The position numbers and the translations under genes were made by a program. Source: Panicum virgatum (taxonomy: Eukaryota; Streptophyta; Magnoliopsida; Poales; Poaceae). From it: DNA of 64,000 nt. The notes below the pieces were generated by a model that saw only the letters and a program-made list of their open reading frames with translations, made no database searches and had not been told where the DNA came from. The stretch lies in NCBI RefSeq assembly GCF_016808335.1, contig NC_053142.1:47787795-47851794 (forward strand), written 5' to 3'. Below are positions 11,321 through 21,336 of the stretch, piece after piece. Numbering within the stretch: the first letter of the stretch is position 1; each line of letters begins with the position of its first letter.

Positions 11321-11400
11321 GGGCCTCACACGTGTCCATGTCACTATCTCAACCACGTGAGGGCCTCGCACGTGTCCATGTCACTATCTCAACCACGTGA
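11321..11400. repeat. 40-bp tandem duplication
   Basis: Two head-to-tail copies (11321-11360, 11361-11400) differing by one base, each opening GGGCCTC(A/G)CACGTGTCC and ending CCACGTGA. The CACGTG cores are potential G-boxes but lie in transposon sequence. Confidence 0.8.
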
Positions 11401-11547
11401 CCTCTCTCCAAGTGGCCGTTCCCTCTACTGCGCATGCGGAACGAGCGTTTGGATCCAACGATGGAAAACATTTACATGAATCATGAACATTGGAAGTTGT
11501 ATAAGAAATTTTATACTGGAAGATGGATAGGATTCCGGAGGTTCTCT

Positions 11548-11592
11548 CCCTTCACGGTGCCAAGGTCCATGGGAGCCTACGTTGGTTAGAGA
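11548..11592 (-). pseudogene. Bromodomain gene fragment, block A part 2
   Basis: The minus strand encodes PMDLGTVKGENL, the MDLGTV(K/R) signature of plant bromodomains. It precedes the piece at 6965-7072 in the protein order, and is cut from it by the 4.44-kb insertion. The paralogue at 57997 reads PMGLGTVKVNLAA uninterrupted. Confidence 0.6.
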
Positions 11593-11679
11593 CCTAAGAA
11601 TGACATTTTTTCATTTTTATATTTTTTAAAAATTAAAATTTCAAAAATATATGTCCGTTTTGAAATATTTCAAAAATAC

Positions 11680-11860
11680 CCCCGGTCGCCCCCCCCATAG
11701 GGCGACAGGCCTTAAGTGAATTTTTTTTTTCAAATTCGCAATAAGATCCCTGGAAATATAAAAAAAAACCTGTCGCCCGTTGGGGGGGGCGACAGGGGCC
11801 TGTCGCCCAGCCCACGGGCGACCGCCGCTGGGCCCAGCCCACGGGCGCGGCAGGGGGCCT
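11680..11860. repeat. Subterminal GTCGCCC palindromes of MULE-1 (left end)
   Basis: CCTGTCGCCC and GGGCGACAGG alternate as inverted pairs around short G-runs. The mirror set is at 14155-14305. Arrays of this kind near MULE ends are candidate transposase-binding or hairpin-forming sites; that role is inferred. Confidence 0.7.
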
Positions 11861-11863
11861 GTG

Positions 11864-12363
11864 TACATGAGAGTTTGATTACAGTTGATGGCAAAGCATT
11901 TTGCTCCTGCATGAAGCCTAAGTTATTGCATATGCCATGCTCCCATCTCATTGCGGCATGTGCAGAGTCTGCGTTACAGCCAGGACAATTTGTTTCATCG
12001 TACTTCAGCAAGGAAGCAGCTATATCCACATGGGGACATGAGGTATACGGGATTGGAATTGTCGGGCCTTTCACTCAGGATAATGAGAATAAGATGTTTA
12101 TTCCTGATCCAGCCACTAAGAAAGGCAAAGGCCGCCGTCAAACACGTCGTATTCGGAATGGTATGGACGAGTCGGAAGCAAGCAAGGCACAAAAGCGTTG
12201 CAGCCAATGTGGATCATTGAGTCACAACTACAAGAAGTGTCCTCAGAATGCACTTCACGATGCTGCTGACGTCGGTCCTTCCGGAAATCCCAGAGATGGA
12301 GCACCTCCTACGTTCAGACGAGCATCGGCGAGAATTGCTCGTGTAAGGCATTCGGTGTCATGA
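11864..12363 (+). pseudogene. MULE transposase C-terminal fragment (SWIM plus zinc knuckle)
   Basis: About 165 codons remain. The fragment begins in HESLITVDG and contains a SWIM zinc finger (CSCM...LLHMPCSH) used for DNA binding in MuDR-type transposases, then a basic stretch and a CX2CX4HX4C knuckle (CSQCGSLSHNYKKC), ending in TGA at 12361-12363. The DDE catalytic domain and N-terminus are absent; the left TIR directly adjoins the fragment, so an internal deletion removed about three quarters of the gene. An upstream frame opens within the TIR but is not a real start. Confidence 0.8.
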
Positions 12364-12389
12364 TCCACAATTGTATTTCATTATTTGTA

Positions 12390-12940
12390 ATATGTAGTAA
12401 TGGAATATGCGAGCAGGCCTGTCTTCGCACTGCTCCGCGAATGCGAGCCTGTGGCTTACTTCCGTCGTCCTGGTTTATGACATCGCGGTTGAGGCATATT
12501 GCCCCTGGAGAGTCAGGAGATAGTTTGGGCAGCGCCAGGAGTTTCCGGTGCCCACCGCGTTGGAGCGTGTCAGTCGCCAGGACCATAGGTAATTAATTAT
12601 GAATGAACTTGGCTCATACATTAGTGTCGAATCTAACGATTCTTCGTAATCCACTTTGTAGGTTGTCAAGGAGTGGCTTGCCGTGCTCTGATGAATGGCT
12701 CACCAAGATCCAGCCGTGGGTGGACCAATGGGAACAGGCAGACGAGCTCTTGGTCCATCCAACAGGACCACACACAGACAGCTCCTTTAGGGCTTACCTC
12801 ACCTGGTACTTACCCCGGACTCGGGATCGTCTGGTTTTTGTTGACACTCACCCGCAGCCACACCAGGCGAGGCCTCAGGATGGCTGTGCCCAGCACCACG
12901 TGGAGGCACTAGCTGGCGCGGTGAGTCTCTTGATCATATT

Positions 12941-12980
<40 letters not shown>

Positions 12981-13845
12981 TATTCGTAAGATAATTCATG
13001 TGTTTCTAACTGTACCTTTACTGAATGGATGCAGTTTCGCCTTTGCAACATGATGCAGACGGACTGCTCGACTTACCTGACGAGGGTACGTGCCGGATCC
13101 CCAATGACCCAGTTTGAGCAGACAGAGGCATGGTCGAGACAGCGTGACCAGTTGCGTCAGATGGCGCACAACTTGGGAAGCCGTGTGCAGTATGAAGACA
13201 GCCACGGGTCGTCCCAGGCCTCGTCGTCGTTCTCGTGTCCGTCGACCGTGGGCGGGCCGACGTCCCAGTTCTTCCCAAGTGTAGGTAACGTACATATCTC
13301 TTTATAATTAGATCAAGTATTCCTACATATTTACTAATATCACATACAGGATACGATCCAGCTACTGCTTTCGGCCATACTGGAATGTTTAGAGGGACAG
13401 CACTAGTTGGCGGACCGTATCCAGGGATGGTACCGGGGCCACAGATACCGGCCTACACAGGTTAGTTTATGTTTCGTATTTCGGTTTCTACATGTCATTA
13501 CGAAATATACGAGCGTACGCTAACATCCACATTTTTTGCGTAGGATTCTACCCCGATGCGGGCGCCGGACCTTCTTCTTCCTCGTTTCGACCAGATAACG
13601 AGACCTTCACCTTAGACGACTTCGACAGCTTGTCTCCAGAAGAGCCTGCCGCGCAAGGTGACCCCGATGTTTTGGGGTATTCACAGCTAGGAGGAGCACC
13701 ATTTGGGATCTCTCAGCAGCAGACACCGCAGCCCCTTGCGCGTCCTGAGCGACAGGTGAGGTCTCCGGATGTTCTCACCTACTCCGAGGGCCATGTCCGT
13801 GCCCAGCAGAGGGCTAAGAGGGTCCGACGCCCTAGGGGTGGTTAG
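12390..13845 (+). pseudogene. Plant mobile domain (PMD) protein, 3' exons, broken
   Basis: Five exon pieces in order, each with GT/AG borders: about 12480-12590, 12661-12920, 13035-about 13280, 13350-13460 and 13544-13845 (TAG). The first reads VEAYCPWRVRR then TAG then FGQRQEFPVPTALERV, so a CAG-to-TAG change interrupts it; the second carries the RLSRSGLP...WV.QWEQ and F.AYLTWY phrases of the PMD ('phosphatase 7 long form'-like) family; the last is Ser/Pro-rich and ends in basic RAKRVRRPRGG. The N-terminal exons are missing. PMD genes are common cargo of grass MULEs and Gypsy elements; a role in transposon biology is inferred from the literature. Confidence 0.75.
12941..12977. repeat. (TA)n microsatellite
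   Basis: About 17 TA units inside an intron of the PMD pseudogene. Confidence 0.9.
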
Positions 13846-13849
13846 ATGT

Positions 13850-14105
13850 ATCTGATGTTTATTTGTAATGAGATAGTTGTGGACCGCTTATTTGTATCCG
13901 ATGCTTATGATTGTGGTAGGTTACTTGTCATTTGTTTCTATAGATATTATTGATGTGAACTTATTATGTTTGTGGGTTCTATAATGCTCGTGAAATAAGG
14001 AAAGTTCTTGCGATTTTTTCCCGTGATTTAATGAAGGACAAGTTACGTGCGGTATGAGTTAGCGGCCGAGATCTTGCCGACGATGATGACGAATACACGT
14101 TCGAA
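13850..14105. repeat. Conserved segment 3' of PMD in both MULEs
   Basis: Similar to the reverse complement of 17470-17725. Both copies start just after the PMD stop and contain ATAGATATTATTGATGTGAACTT, AATGCTCGTGAAATAAG and GATTTAATGAAGGACAAGTTA. In MULE-2 a 77-codon frame spans it (17479-17712, minus); in MULE-1 that frame is broken. It may be a 3' UTR or a further small ORF. Confidence 0.65.
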
Positions 14106-14393
14106 TAGCTCAAAATAGATCCCTGAAAAAATAAAAGTCCCTGGAAAAAAAGGGGGGCCTGTCGCCCGAGGGGTGGGCGACAGGCCCCTGTCGCCCGTTG
14201 GGGGGGCGACAGGTCCCCCTTTTTTTTCTCCAGGGACTTCGTTGCAAATTTGAAGAAAAAAAAATTACACTTTGGGCATGTCGCCCTATGGGAGGGCGAC
14301 CGGGGTATATTTTTGAAATATTTGAAAACGGACATATATTTTAGAAATTTTAATTTTTAAAAAATATAAAAATGAAAAAAGCGCCCTAAGAAT

Positions 14394-14528
14394 TCTGTTA
14401 ACCTACCAGGCCACGTTGAACTTTAGGTCCAGCTAAAGTAGACGCCCAAATAGAGTCCATGGGCTGGCAACCGGGCCACGGTATCACAAGTCCAGCACGA
14501 TCCTCTTCTTCAAACAACAAACGAAAAA
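14394..14528. repeat. Duplicated block F, copy 1, left part
   Basis: Matches 58072-58200 (CAGGCCACGTTGAACTTT, GGTCCAGCTAAAG, ATCACAAGTCCAGCACGATC). Together with 15100-15330 it is the continuation of the bromodomain block duplicated at 57.8-58.4 kb. Confidence 0.75.
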
Positions 14529-15085
14529 GTTCTATTTATCTTCCTGTATCGTGGGTCGAATTTATGTTTCCACTCTAACTCGAAAATTGGGAATTTTGGC
14601 TCATTAAACTCGTGATACCAGACATATGATCTCCCCGGCTGGTTTCTTTTAGTGGTTTTATTACTCTTTTTCTTTTATGTTTATTTTCGATGAATCTTTG
14701 AAAAATTATATAATAATTAGATCACCATAAAAATTTCACTATAATTGGACCACAAAAAATGTAGATAAAAATTAATTATAAAAAAATATATATCTAAAAG
14801 TACAACAAAATTTGTTACTAAATTATATCATATCATATGTTTACTGCAAAGCTCTGCTCATGTGGAGTCTAACAAAATTAAATTTTTGTATTTTATGATT
14901 TTTTGTGATTTAATATAATTTCTCAAAGGTTTATCCAAAATAAATATAAAAAGGAGGAAACCACTATGAAAAACTAGTCAAGGAGGTCATTTGTCCGGCA
15001 TCGCGAGTCTGAGGCCAAAATATCCGGCTTTCGTGTTTAGGGTGGAAACATAAACTCGACGCACAGTCTAGAGAGATAAATAGGA
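14529..15085. mobile_element. Fold-back MITE of about 0.56 kb
   Basis: About 50-bp inverted ends: left GTTCTATTTATCTTCC...TTTATGTTTCCACTCTAA, right reverse complement GTCCTATTTATCTCTC...TTTATGTTTCCACCCTAA. The paralogous block at 58.2 kb lacks it, confirming insertion. The interior is AT-rich without a gene. No clear target duplication, so the superfamily is not assigned. Confidence 0.6.
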
Positions 15086-15099
15086 CTTCTTTCCACAGG

Positions 15100-15462
15100 A
15101 AAATAAAAAGGTCCAACAGCGTGATGGCGCAGTTGCGTGCGGACTGGCTTGCGGTGAGACGCCGCGGTGCACCGAAGGTAGGTGGAAGGTGGTGTCGTGG
15201 TGCTGCCAGATGAGCGGATCAAATACGAGGGCACTTCATGCAGCGTGAAGGGCATATTTGTCATTGACATTTTGATCTGGAGACTGATCTGTCTGACGGC
15301 ACCATGATCATCCTACCGTTGTGGCGCTGTCGGTGTACGTCAATGAATTTCATCTTTCTTGGACAATCTGTTGCACCATGCAAAATGGGAATTTTACAGC
15401 ACTGAGTCACTGTATGACCCTTTTTTTTGTTTGGACAATATGTTGCTTCGTGCTAGTGTATT
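15100..15462. repeat. Duplicated block F, copy 1, right part
   Basis: Matches 58210-58470 (GCGTGCGGACT.GCTTGCGGTGAGACGCCGCGG, GAGACTGATCTGTCTG.CGGCACCATGATCATCCTACC, GTTGCTTCGTGCTAGT). Its right end is the target site of the hAT-like element. Confidence 0.75.
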
Positions 15463-15649
15463 ATCTCGACCAATGGCGGAGCTAGCACTGAATGGGGGGG
15501 GGGGGGGCAGTGCTGCATGATCACGTCACAAATCGAGGCTGGAGTCTGGACGAGGTATCCGCCGGACGAGTCTGGAGTCGCGGTTTTTTATTTTTTATTT
15601 TCGTTTTTGACAAAAATATATTTTCGATATGAAAATTTACAGAAATATA

Positions 15650-15855
15650 CCCCGACCGCCCCGCTGCCGGGCGGCCGGGACCCGGCTGCCGGGCGGTAGG
15701 GGCTAATCTGCAAAAAAGAGGAAAACAAATTGCGGACATGTCCCTGGGAACCGGCCGCCCGGCAAATTGCGGACATGTCCCTGGGAACCGGCCGCCCGGC
15801 AGCGGGGCGGCCGGCCCCCAAGGCCGCCCGGCTGCGGGGCGGCCGGTATTTTTTT
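15650..15855. repeat. Subterminal GGCCGCCC palindromes and a tandem copy in MULE-2 left end
   Basis: GCCGGGCGGCCGG and CCGGCCGCCCGGC alternate. A 40-bp unit opening AAATTGCGGACATGTCCCTGG is present twice in tandem (about 15727-15806). The same motifs recur in the right end at 35035-35280. Confidence 0.7.
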
Positions 15856-16318
15856 TGCAATTTAGCCCTTTTCGCAAAATAATTTCACATATGTGCAATT
15901 TTTCTAACTTTTTTGCAGAAATAGACCCTGGAGGTGGTCGCTGTAATATGTGGCGCCGAGATAACACGTCTTGGCGCCACAGATCACGGCGCCGAGGTGC
16001 CACGCACGTACAAGCAATCTAGTGAATCTTCGAACTTGCCTTTAATATTTTCGGACATTTTCAGGAGACTAGAATACTGTGAACCACACATCAAATATAA
16101 CGGTAAGAATTAAGAACTAAAAACTGCATTACACAATATAAACCATAGGAATTACATCATAATACAACGTTAATGAAACACACATCAGACATGCAGTGGC
16201 ATGGCAGAACCCGTTGCAACTACGGTAAACAGATTCTAAACTAAGCTAACATGCCTTAGGTAATTTAGAAAAACACAACAAACACAACGATGCAGCATGT
16301 GACTAGCAATAGGTAGTC

Positions 16319-17025
16319 TTAGTAGCCGTACCCCCACGTAGCAAACTGCATTGAGCCTTCTCCGCAGTATCCACCCATTGCAGGTGGTGCAGGCGGTGGT
16401 GCCGGAGGGGCAGGGCCCTTCTTCTTGTGACAAGGACAGTTGCAGTAAGGAATAGTGCATGGTTCATCCTGTGAAGCGGCAGCATTGCTGGTATCATCAT
16501 CTTCGTCGTCTTTGTTACCCTCGCTCAATTCCTCGTAATGGTTTACCTTGCATTCCAGATCAAAGATCTTTATCTGGAGGTACTCGATGAACTCCTGAAC
16601 TGAATTAATTGGTGCAGGATCGACCCATCTGGTAAAACCACAGTTTTCTGAAGCATCTGAAGACTGCAAAATAAATTTTATGTAAGGTATCTCAACGAAG
16701 ATAAAGAAATAAAACAACCGAGTATTACCCATGCGTGTGGGCATTTGAAGAAACGCCAACCGTCATCCATCCCGTCGGTGCACATCTGCACTAAGCAGTC
16801 CTCACCATGTCTGCATTTTGGCCACGGTTCTCTACGGTTATCGTATTGTCGTAGAGGAGTTTCATTGGTAAAATCACTCTTGTGCTGTGGCGGAAACTCA
16901 AACACTGGTTCCGGAACGGAATCAGGTCCAAGAGGCCCCTCCCATATTATGGGGTCTCCCTTTCTTCCCCCTTTTCCTTTTCCAAAACCGTAGTAATTCT
17001 TCCCGCTAGACCCACCTCTAGACAT
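16319..17025 (-). CDS. GRF-type zinc-finger protein, MULE cargo
   Basis: Two exons on the minus strand: 17025-16729 and 16663-16319, with a GT...AG intron, giving 213 aa. The N-terminus is Gly/Lys-rich (MSRGGSSGKNYYGFGKGKGG). At about residues 72-110 it has WPKCRHGEDCLVQMCTDGMDDGWRFFKCP, then after the intron ENCGFTRWVDP; the spaced Cys residues with GF.RWVD are the GRF zinc-finger signature, a probable nucleic-acid-binding fold. It continues into a predicted coiled coil (EFIEYLQIKIFDLECKVNHYEEL), an acidic stretch and a Cys/Pro-rich tail ending MQFATWGYGY. The frame is intact across the splice. It lies downstream of the PMD gene on the same strand, the usual cargo pair of grass MULEs. Whether it serves the element or the host is unknown. 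Confidence 0.7.
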
Positions 17026-17470
17026 TGGGTATACAATGAGCTGCGGTGTTTGAGTGCTGCTGGGAGTTCACAAACTTCGGAGTATTTATAGGCGCACAAA
17101 GGTCTGATACCCGGAGTGTGGAGTGTAAATGGACCTGAAAAGCCTACATGACAACACAGTGAAGAGGCTAGCTAACCGAACACTGAAAAAGCTAGATTCA
17201 ATTATCGAACTGACTACTCGATGCATCTCTGTGCATGCAGAGCATCTAAGTGCAGAGCATCTAAGTGAAGAGACTGCTTTGAATGTGAGCTGGGGTGGTT
17301 GCCGTGTTGTCACATCTTTTTGAAATGGTGAAAGGGCACTACTATTGGGCTGTCGTCTTTTGTCACGTTTGTCTGGGCAAACAATGTGACATATGCGAAA
17401 CCCGTGATCGCCGTGCTGAGCAGTGGCAACCTGTGATCTCGTACTCACAGATAGATACACTATGGTCACT
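17026..17470. other. 5' flank of the GRF gene
   Basis: A TATA-like TATTTATAGG on the minus strand lies near 17085. Nothing else supported; the open frames here are short. Confidence 0.35.
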
Positions 17471-17725
17471 ATTTTGAGCTATACGAGCGTGGCACGAAGT
17501 TTACTCTGTATGCGGTAGTCGTCATCATCGTCGGCGGGATCTCGGCCGCTAACTCCTCCCGCAACTAACTTGTCCTTCATTAAATCACGAAAAAAATTCG
17601 TAAGAGATTCCCTTATTTCACGAGCATTATGGAACCCACAAAAACATAACAAGTTCACATCAATAATATCTATAGAAACAAATGACAAGTAAACTACCAC
17701 AATCATAAACAATCATAATCCGAAC
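17470..17725 (-). repeat. Conserved segment 3' of PMD, MULE-2 copy
   Basis: Reverse-complement partner of 13850-14105. Here the minus strand is open for 77 codons (17712-17479), including NAREIRESLTNFFRDLMKDKLVAGG and an acidic run of Asp, ending with TAG. It may be a small cargo ORF; I do not recognise it. Confidence 0.5.
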
Positions 17726-17770
17726 AGTCGAAACAGTCCATAATACCGCCGGAGAAACAAGTGGAAACAA

Positions 17771-18510
17771 CTAACGACCCCTACCATTCCGACCTCTCTT
17801 ACGTTGTGCGTGTACGTGATCTGTAGGGTAGCTATGACGTTCCGGTGGCCCCACGTTTCTGGCAGGACGGCGTAACTGAGCCAGAGGTGTATGCAAGCTA
17901 GGATCATCGTCCTGGGCAGGCGTAGCAAACAACCGTGTAAACTCGTCCAAGGAGGCCGCGGTGTTGTCTTCAGACCACCCTACAGATAAAAAAATTAAGT
18001 AACATTCAAAAGGTGAATGCAATTCCGTACAAATTATTGTACGTACCCTGTGTTGGAGGAGGTGGTGGTGGTGGATAGGAAGAAGCTCCTTCATATCCTC
18101 CTGGTGACGGCATAGGGTGATACAAAGACGGGTCGGTGCCATCTCCCCACAAGGGAGGTGGAACGTGTGTGTCTCAGGTCTCCATCTGTCAACGAGAGCT
18201 GAAAGTAGAGACCTGTCTAGCTTCACCAAAGCACTCTCAGCAAGACGAGCCACTGTGAGAAGACCTGCCTCGCTCAGCCTGCATCATACAGTGCTCAAAT
18301 GTTAATACATTATATAACGAAATGTATAACGGATAAAAACTGAAAATATACGACATATCACCTGGGCACCCATCGTGGGTCTACAACAACCAACTCTGCA
18401 GGTGGACGTGGACGCAGCACGTTTAGTTCTTGGTGCTGAACCTTCGCAAGGAAGGACCGGTGACCCGAGTCTATTGTTGGGTCCAGCAACGCAGGAGTAA
18501 CCCCGGCCAT
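17771..18510 (-). pseudogene. PMD protein, internally deleted, MULE-2 cargo
   Basis: Minus-strand exons: 18510-18362 (MAGVTPALLDPTIDSGHRSF..., ending DPRWVPR), 18278 to about 18047, and 17979-17771 (ending QRKRGRNGRGR, TAG). The second piece carries LVDRWRPETHTFHLPCGEMAPT, the conserved PMD opening, but then jumps directly into a Pro-rich tail (PPPPPPPPTQ in another frame) that normally follows several hundred residues later, so most of the domain has been deleted. N- and C-terminal borders and splice sites remain recognisable. Tail and GRF gene order match other grass MULEs. Non-functional as it stands. Confidence 0.75.
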
Positions 18511-18529
18511 ACCTACCACGTAAGATCAA

Positions 18530-19140
18530 AACAATATAATATAATCACACACATGTAAATATTTCTAATATTTCCTTATATTTCCTAAATAATTTATAAG
18601 ATTTTCTAACCATTAATAATAATTTCTAATATTTTATAACATTTTAGAAATTTTCTAATATTATCTTGCAATTTTTAAGATTAATTAATTAGATTGCTAA
18701 TGTACTATATCAACACTAATCACTACAATTAACTACACCTAAATGTACCACTAATCAGTCCTAATTATAATTAAAATGATTGCTAATCTACTGTTTCAAC
18801 AAAATAGTTTTTATGATTTTTTATAATTTTCTAACATTCTCTACAATTTTCTATAATTTTCTACAATTTTCTAACATTTTTTACAATTTTCTACAATTTT
18901 CTAACATTTTCTACAATTTTCTAATATTATCTTGCATTTTCTAATACTTCTCTAACAATTTTCTAATATTTTCTAATACTAAATCTAACACTTAATGTAC
19001 TATATCAACGCTAATCTCTATAAGTAAATGCACCTAAATGTACCATTAATCACTCCTAACAATAATTGAACTGATTGGTAATCTACTGTTTCAAAAAAAT
19101 AATTACAACATAATCTATTTATAAAATGTGGAAAACTTTA
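18530..19140. repeat. AT-rich low-complexity tract (CTACAATTTTCTAA repeats)
   Basis: Degenerate tandem phrases of the type TTTTCTA(A/C)(C/A)ATTTT, densest at 18830-18960. Probably an intergenic or intron-like part of MULE-2. No gene. Confidence 0.6.
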
Positions 19141-19300
19141 GTTACCTAAAGTCGCCGGCTTGAAAATCCGACAGGGCTTCGCCGTTTTGCCTCTCCCTCA
19201 CCCCTCCTCTCCCTCCCTCCCTCTCTTTTCTTTTTTCTGGATTTTTAGCAAGGCAAATGAGGGGGGAGGGGTAACCAACACCCTTATATAGGGGTGGGGG
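19141..19300 (-). promoter_or_regulatory. Possible MULE-2 promoter fragment next to the Copia insertion
   Basis: A CTATATAAGG-like TATA on the minus strand (19282-19292) followed by a CT-rich leader (minus-strand GA). The Copia element cuts in directly upstream of it at 19301. Which gene it served is not clear. Confidence 0.3.
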
Positions 19301-21071
19301 TGTGAGGATCGATGGACCAAGAGGGGGGTGAATTGGGCCTTTTTCAATTTCTAAAACAAAGTAAAGCAACCTTAACCTATGCAAGGCTAGTAAGGCACCA
19401 ATTCACCAACCGGATAACTAAGCTACCTACACAAGCTAAGAGAGAGAAAACGAGAAGTAAAGCCTAGCAAGGTAGAGCTAAGTTATGATCTCTAAGTCAA
19501 GCACATGAATAAATTGCATGAAAGAAAATGCTTGAATAAAGAGAGTGGACAAGAGACGACCAGATTTTTTCCCGTGGTATCGATGTGTTGGCACACACCC
19601 CTAATCCACGTTGTGACACTCACAAAGAGTCTTGTCACCTCCCAAGTCACCGAGACGAGGGCGCTCACTAAGAGTCTCCGTTCACCATCTCGGCGTGGTG
19701 GAGATCAAGCCACGTACAATCTTCTTCTCCGGGCTCCCACAATCCTTGGCAAGCTCCGCGAGAAACACTTCGATCACCAAGATCGTCTAGGTGCTGCCAA
19801 ACACCAAGAGTAACAAGCTCCTAAGCCTTCACTTGACCTACACTCAGTTGGCCCTAGCTCAAGCACACTTGCTACACTTGCAAAGGATGAAATCTTTAAG
19901 GTTGAAGCACAAACAAAGCACTAGATCTTCTCTCTTTTGCTCAAAGCTCTTTCTCTTCTTCTCAAGGGTGGCCTCAGGTTTTCAAGGTGTCAAAGACAAC
20001 TGAAATGAGCCAGGGGGTACCATTATATATAGTGGAGGAGGTCACATAGCTGTTGGAAGTTTTCTGCAGAAAAACCGTGACCACCGGAAGGACCGACGAT
20101 ATTGAAAATGTGGGCGTCGGTTCAACCGGTCTCTCTGTGTCAAAGAAGTAGCCGTTGGAGTTCTGACACAGTATCCAGGCTTGCGTTATTGCACCGGTAC
20201 ATGCTCCGTAGGGGCATCGGATCAACCGGTGCTGAAGAGATTCACTGATCAACTCAAACAAGCGTTCTGGAACAAAGTACATCCAATGCACCGGTGCTTT
20301 GATTCTGAAGCGTCGGTTCAACCGGTGCTGAAGAGAAGTTGAAGTCAACCAAAACATGCTCTCTGGAACAAAGAACTTCTGATGCACCGGTGCTTTGATT
20401 CCGAAGTGTTGGTTCAACCGGTACTGAAGAGAGGTTGAAGTCCACCAAAACATGCTCTCTGGAACAAGAAACTTCCATTGCACCGGTGCTTATCTTTTGA
20501 CCATCGGTTCAACCGGTGCTGTACTTGATTTCTGCCTTTATCCAGAGAAGATAGACCGACAGGGCATCGGTCCTTCCGCCATGCATCGGATGCTCCAATG
20601 CTAGGGCACCGGTTCAACCGGTGCCGCTGATTTTCTTTGTTTTCAGTAGTTTTGACTTGGATTCGAATGTGACTTTGATTGTTTCTTCTTCCAAGAGTTG
20701 TGTTGACTTCTATTGACCACCTTTTGCTGTTTTTGAGTGAGTGTGCAAGATTTCTAAGGCCAACTCAAGTTTGATCAAGCTACTAACTCATGAACCCCTC
20801 TTAATAGTACGATCAAGAACTAGAAACTATAAAACCTAACTAAATCAAGTGTCCTTCAACTCCTTGTGACACTTGAGACTAGAAAGGTCCTTAATCTTTC
20901 ATATCGAGTCCTTGGTACGCATGTTTGTTTCGAATTGAGGGGTCTCCTTTCATATTTCATATGAGACTAATCCAGTTATTGAGCTTTCCTTTAAAACACA
21001 CATTAGTCACATATGGTTGTAATAAATCACCGAAACTTACCATTAGCATCTATCGGCCTAGATGCGCTACA
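19301..21071 (-). repeat. Left LTR (3' LTR of the Copia element)
   Basis: Begins TGTGAGGATCGATGG and ends GATGCGCTACA. Contains a minus-strand TATA (around 20022-20032) and three imperfect tandem units of about 90-100 bp (20270-20530), each with CACCGGTGCTTTGATTC-like and GGTTCAACCGGT text. Same length as the right LTR. Confidence 0.93.
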
Positions 21072-21090
21072 ATCTCCCCCTTTTTGGTGA
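21072..21090 (-). other. Polypurine tract of the Copia element
   Basis: On the minus strand CACCAAAAAGGGGGAGAT lies directly against the 3' LTR, the expected site for plus-strand DNA priming. Confidence 0.85.
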
Positions 21091-21336
21091 TTGATGACAA
21101 CACAAAGTAGAGATACACAAAATATGAAATTGAAAGCGATAAACAAGCATACAATACTGGAAAAAAAAGCACATATAGGGACATGTCAACACAGAGCATA
21201 CACAAAATCCAAATAACATGTCCATACACAAAATCCATGAAGATCCAATCACGCCACAAACCACCAAGCTCCCCCTATCTCTACTCCCCCTATCTATCTC
21301 CCCCTTTTACAACAAAGCACCAAAAAGGAAGGCAAA

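Larger units (their letters stand above)
7096..11537. mobile_element. 4.44-kb insertion with 10-bp direct repeats, carrying gene fragments
   Basis: GAGGTTCTCT occurs at 7086-7095 and again at 11538-11547. Joining the outer flanks restores the continuous order seen in the paralogous block at 57.9 kb, so this is an insertion with a target-site duplication of 9-10 bp, the size typical of Mutator-like elements. Terminal inverted repeats are weak (left GGCTCTCCTGTATCC, right reverse complement CCGGAATCCTATCC), so the class is uncertain. Inside lie fragments of at least two unrelated host genes and a Helitron 3' terminus, so it may be a Pack-MULE containing a Helitron, or a composite. Confidence 0.55.
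11602..14384 (+). mobile_element. MULE-1, Mutator-like element with 9-bp target duplication
   Basis: Bounded by a perfect 9-bp target duplication CCTAAGAAT (11593-11601 and 14385-14393). Terminal inverted repeats are long (over 200 bp): both ends open with ..TTTTTTCATTTTTATA and continue through AAATATATGTCCGTTTT into GTCGCCC/GGGCGAC palindromes. The 2.78-kb element holds the C-terminal piece of a MULE transposase and a broken PMD gene, both on the + strand. The transposase catalytic core is missing, so it cannot move itself. Block B at 58.0-58.1 kb shows the corresponding site without the element. Confidence 0.9.

Noticed and set aside
19505..20483. Frames of 100-170 codons in the left LTR and their twins in the right LTR
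   Set aside because: Non-coding LTR sequence with tandem repeats; the twins exist only because the LTRs are identical.
20270..20530. Regularly spaced repeats resembling an array
   Set aside because: They are three imperfect tandem units inside a plant LTR, repeated in the other LTR; not CRISPR.
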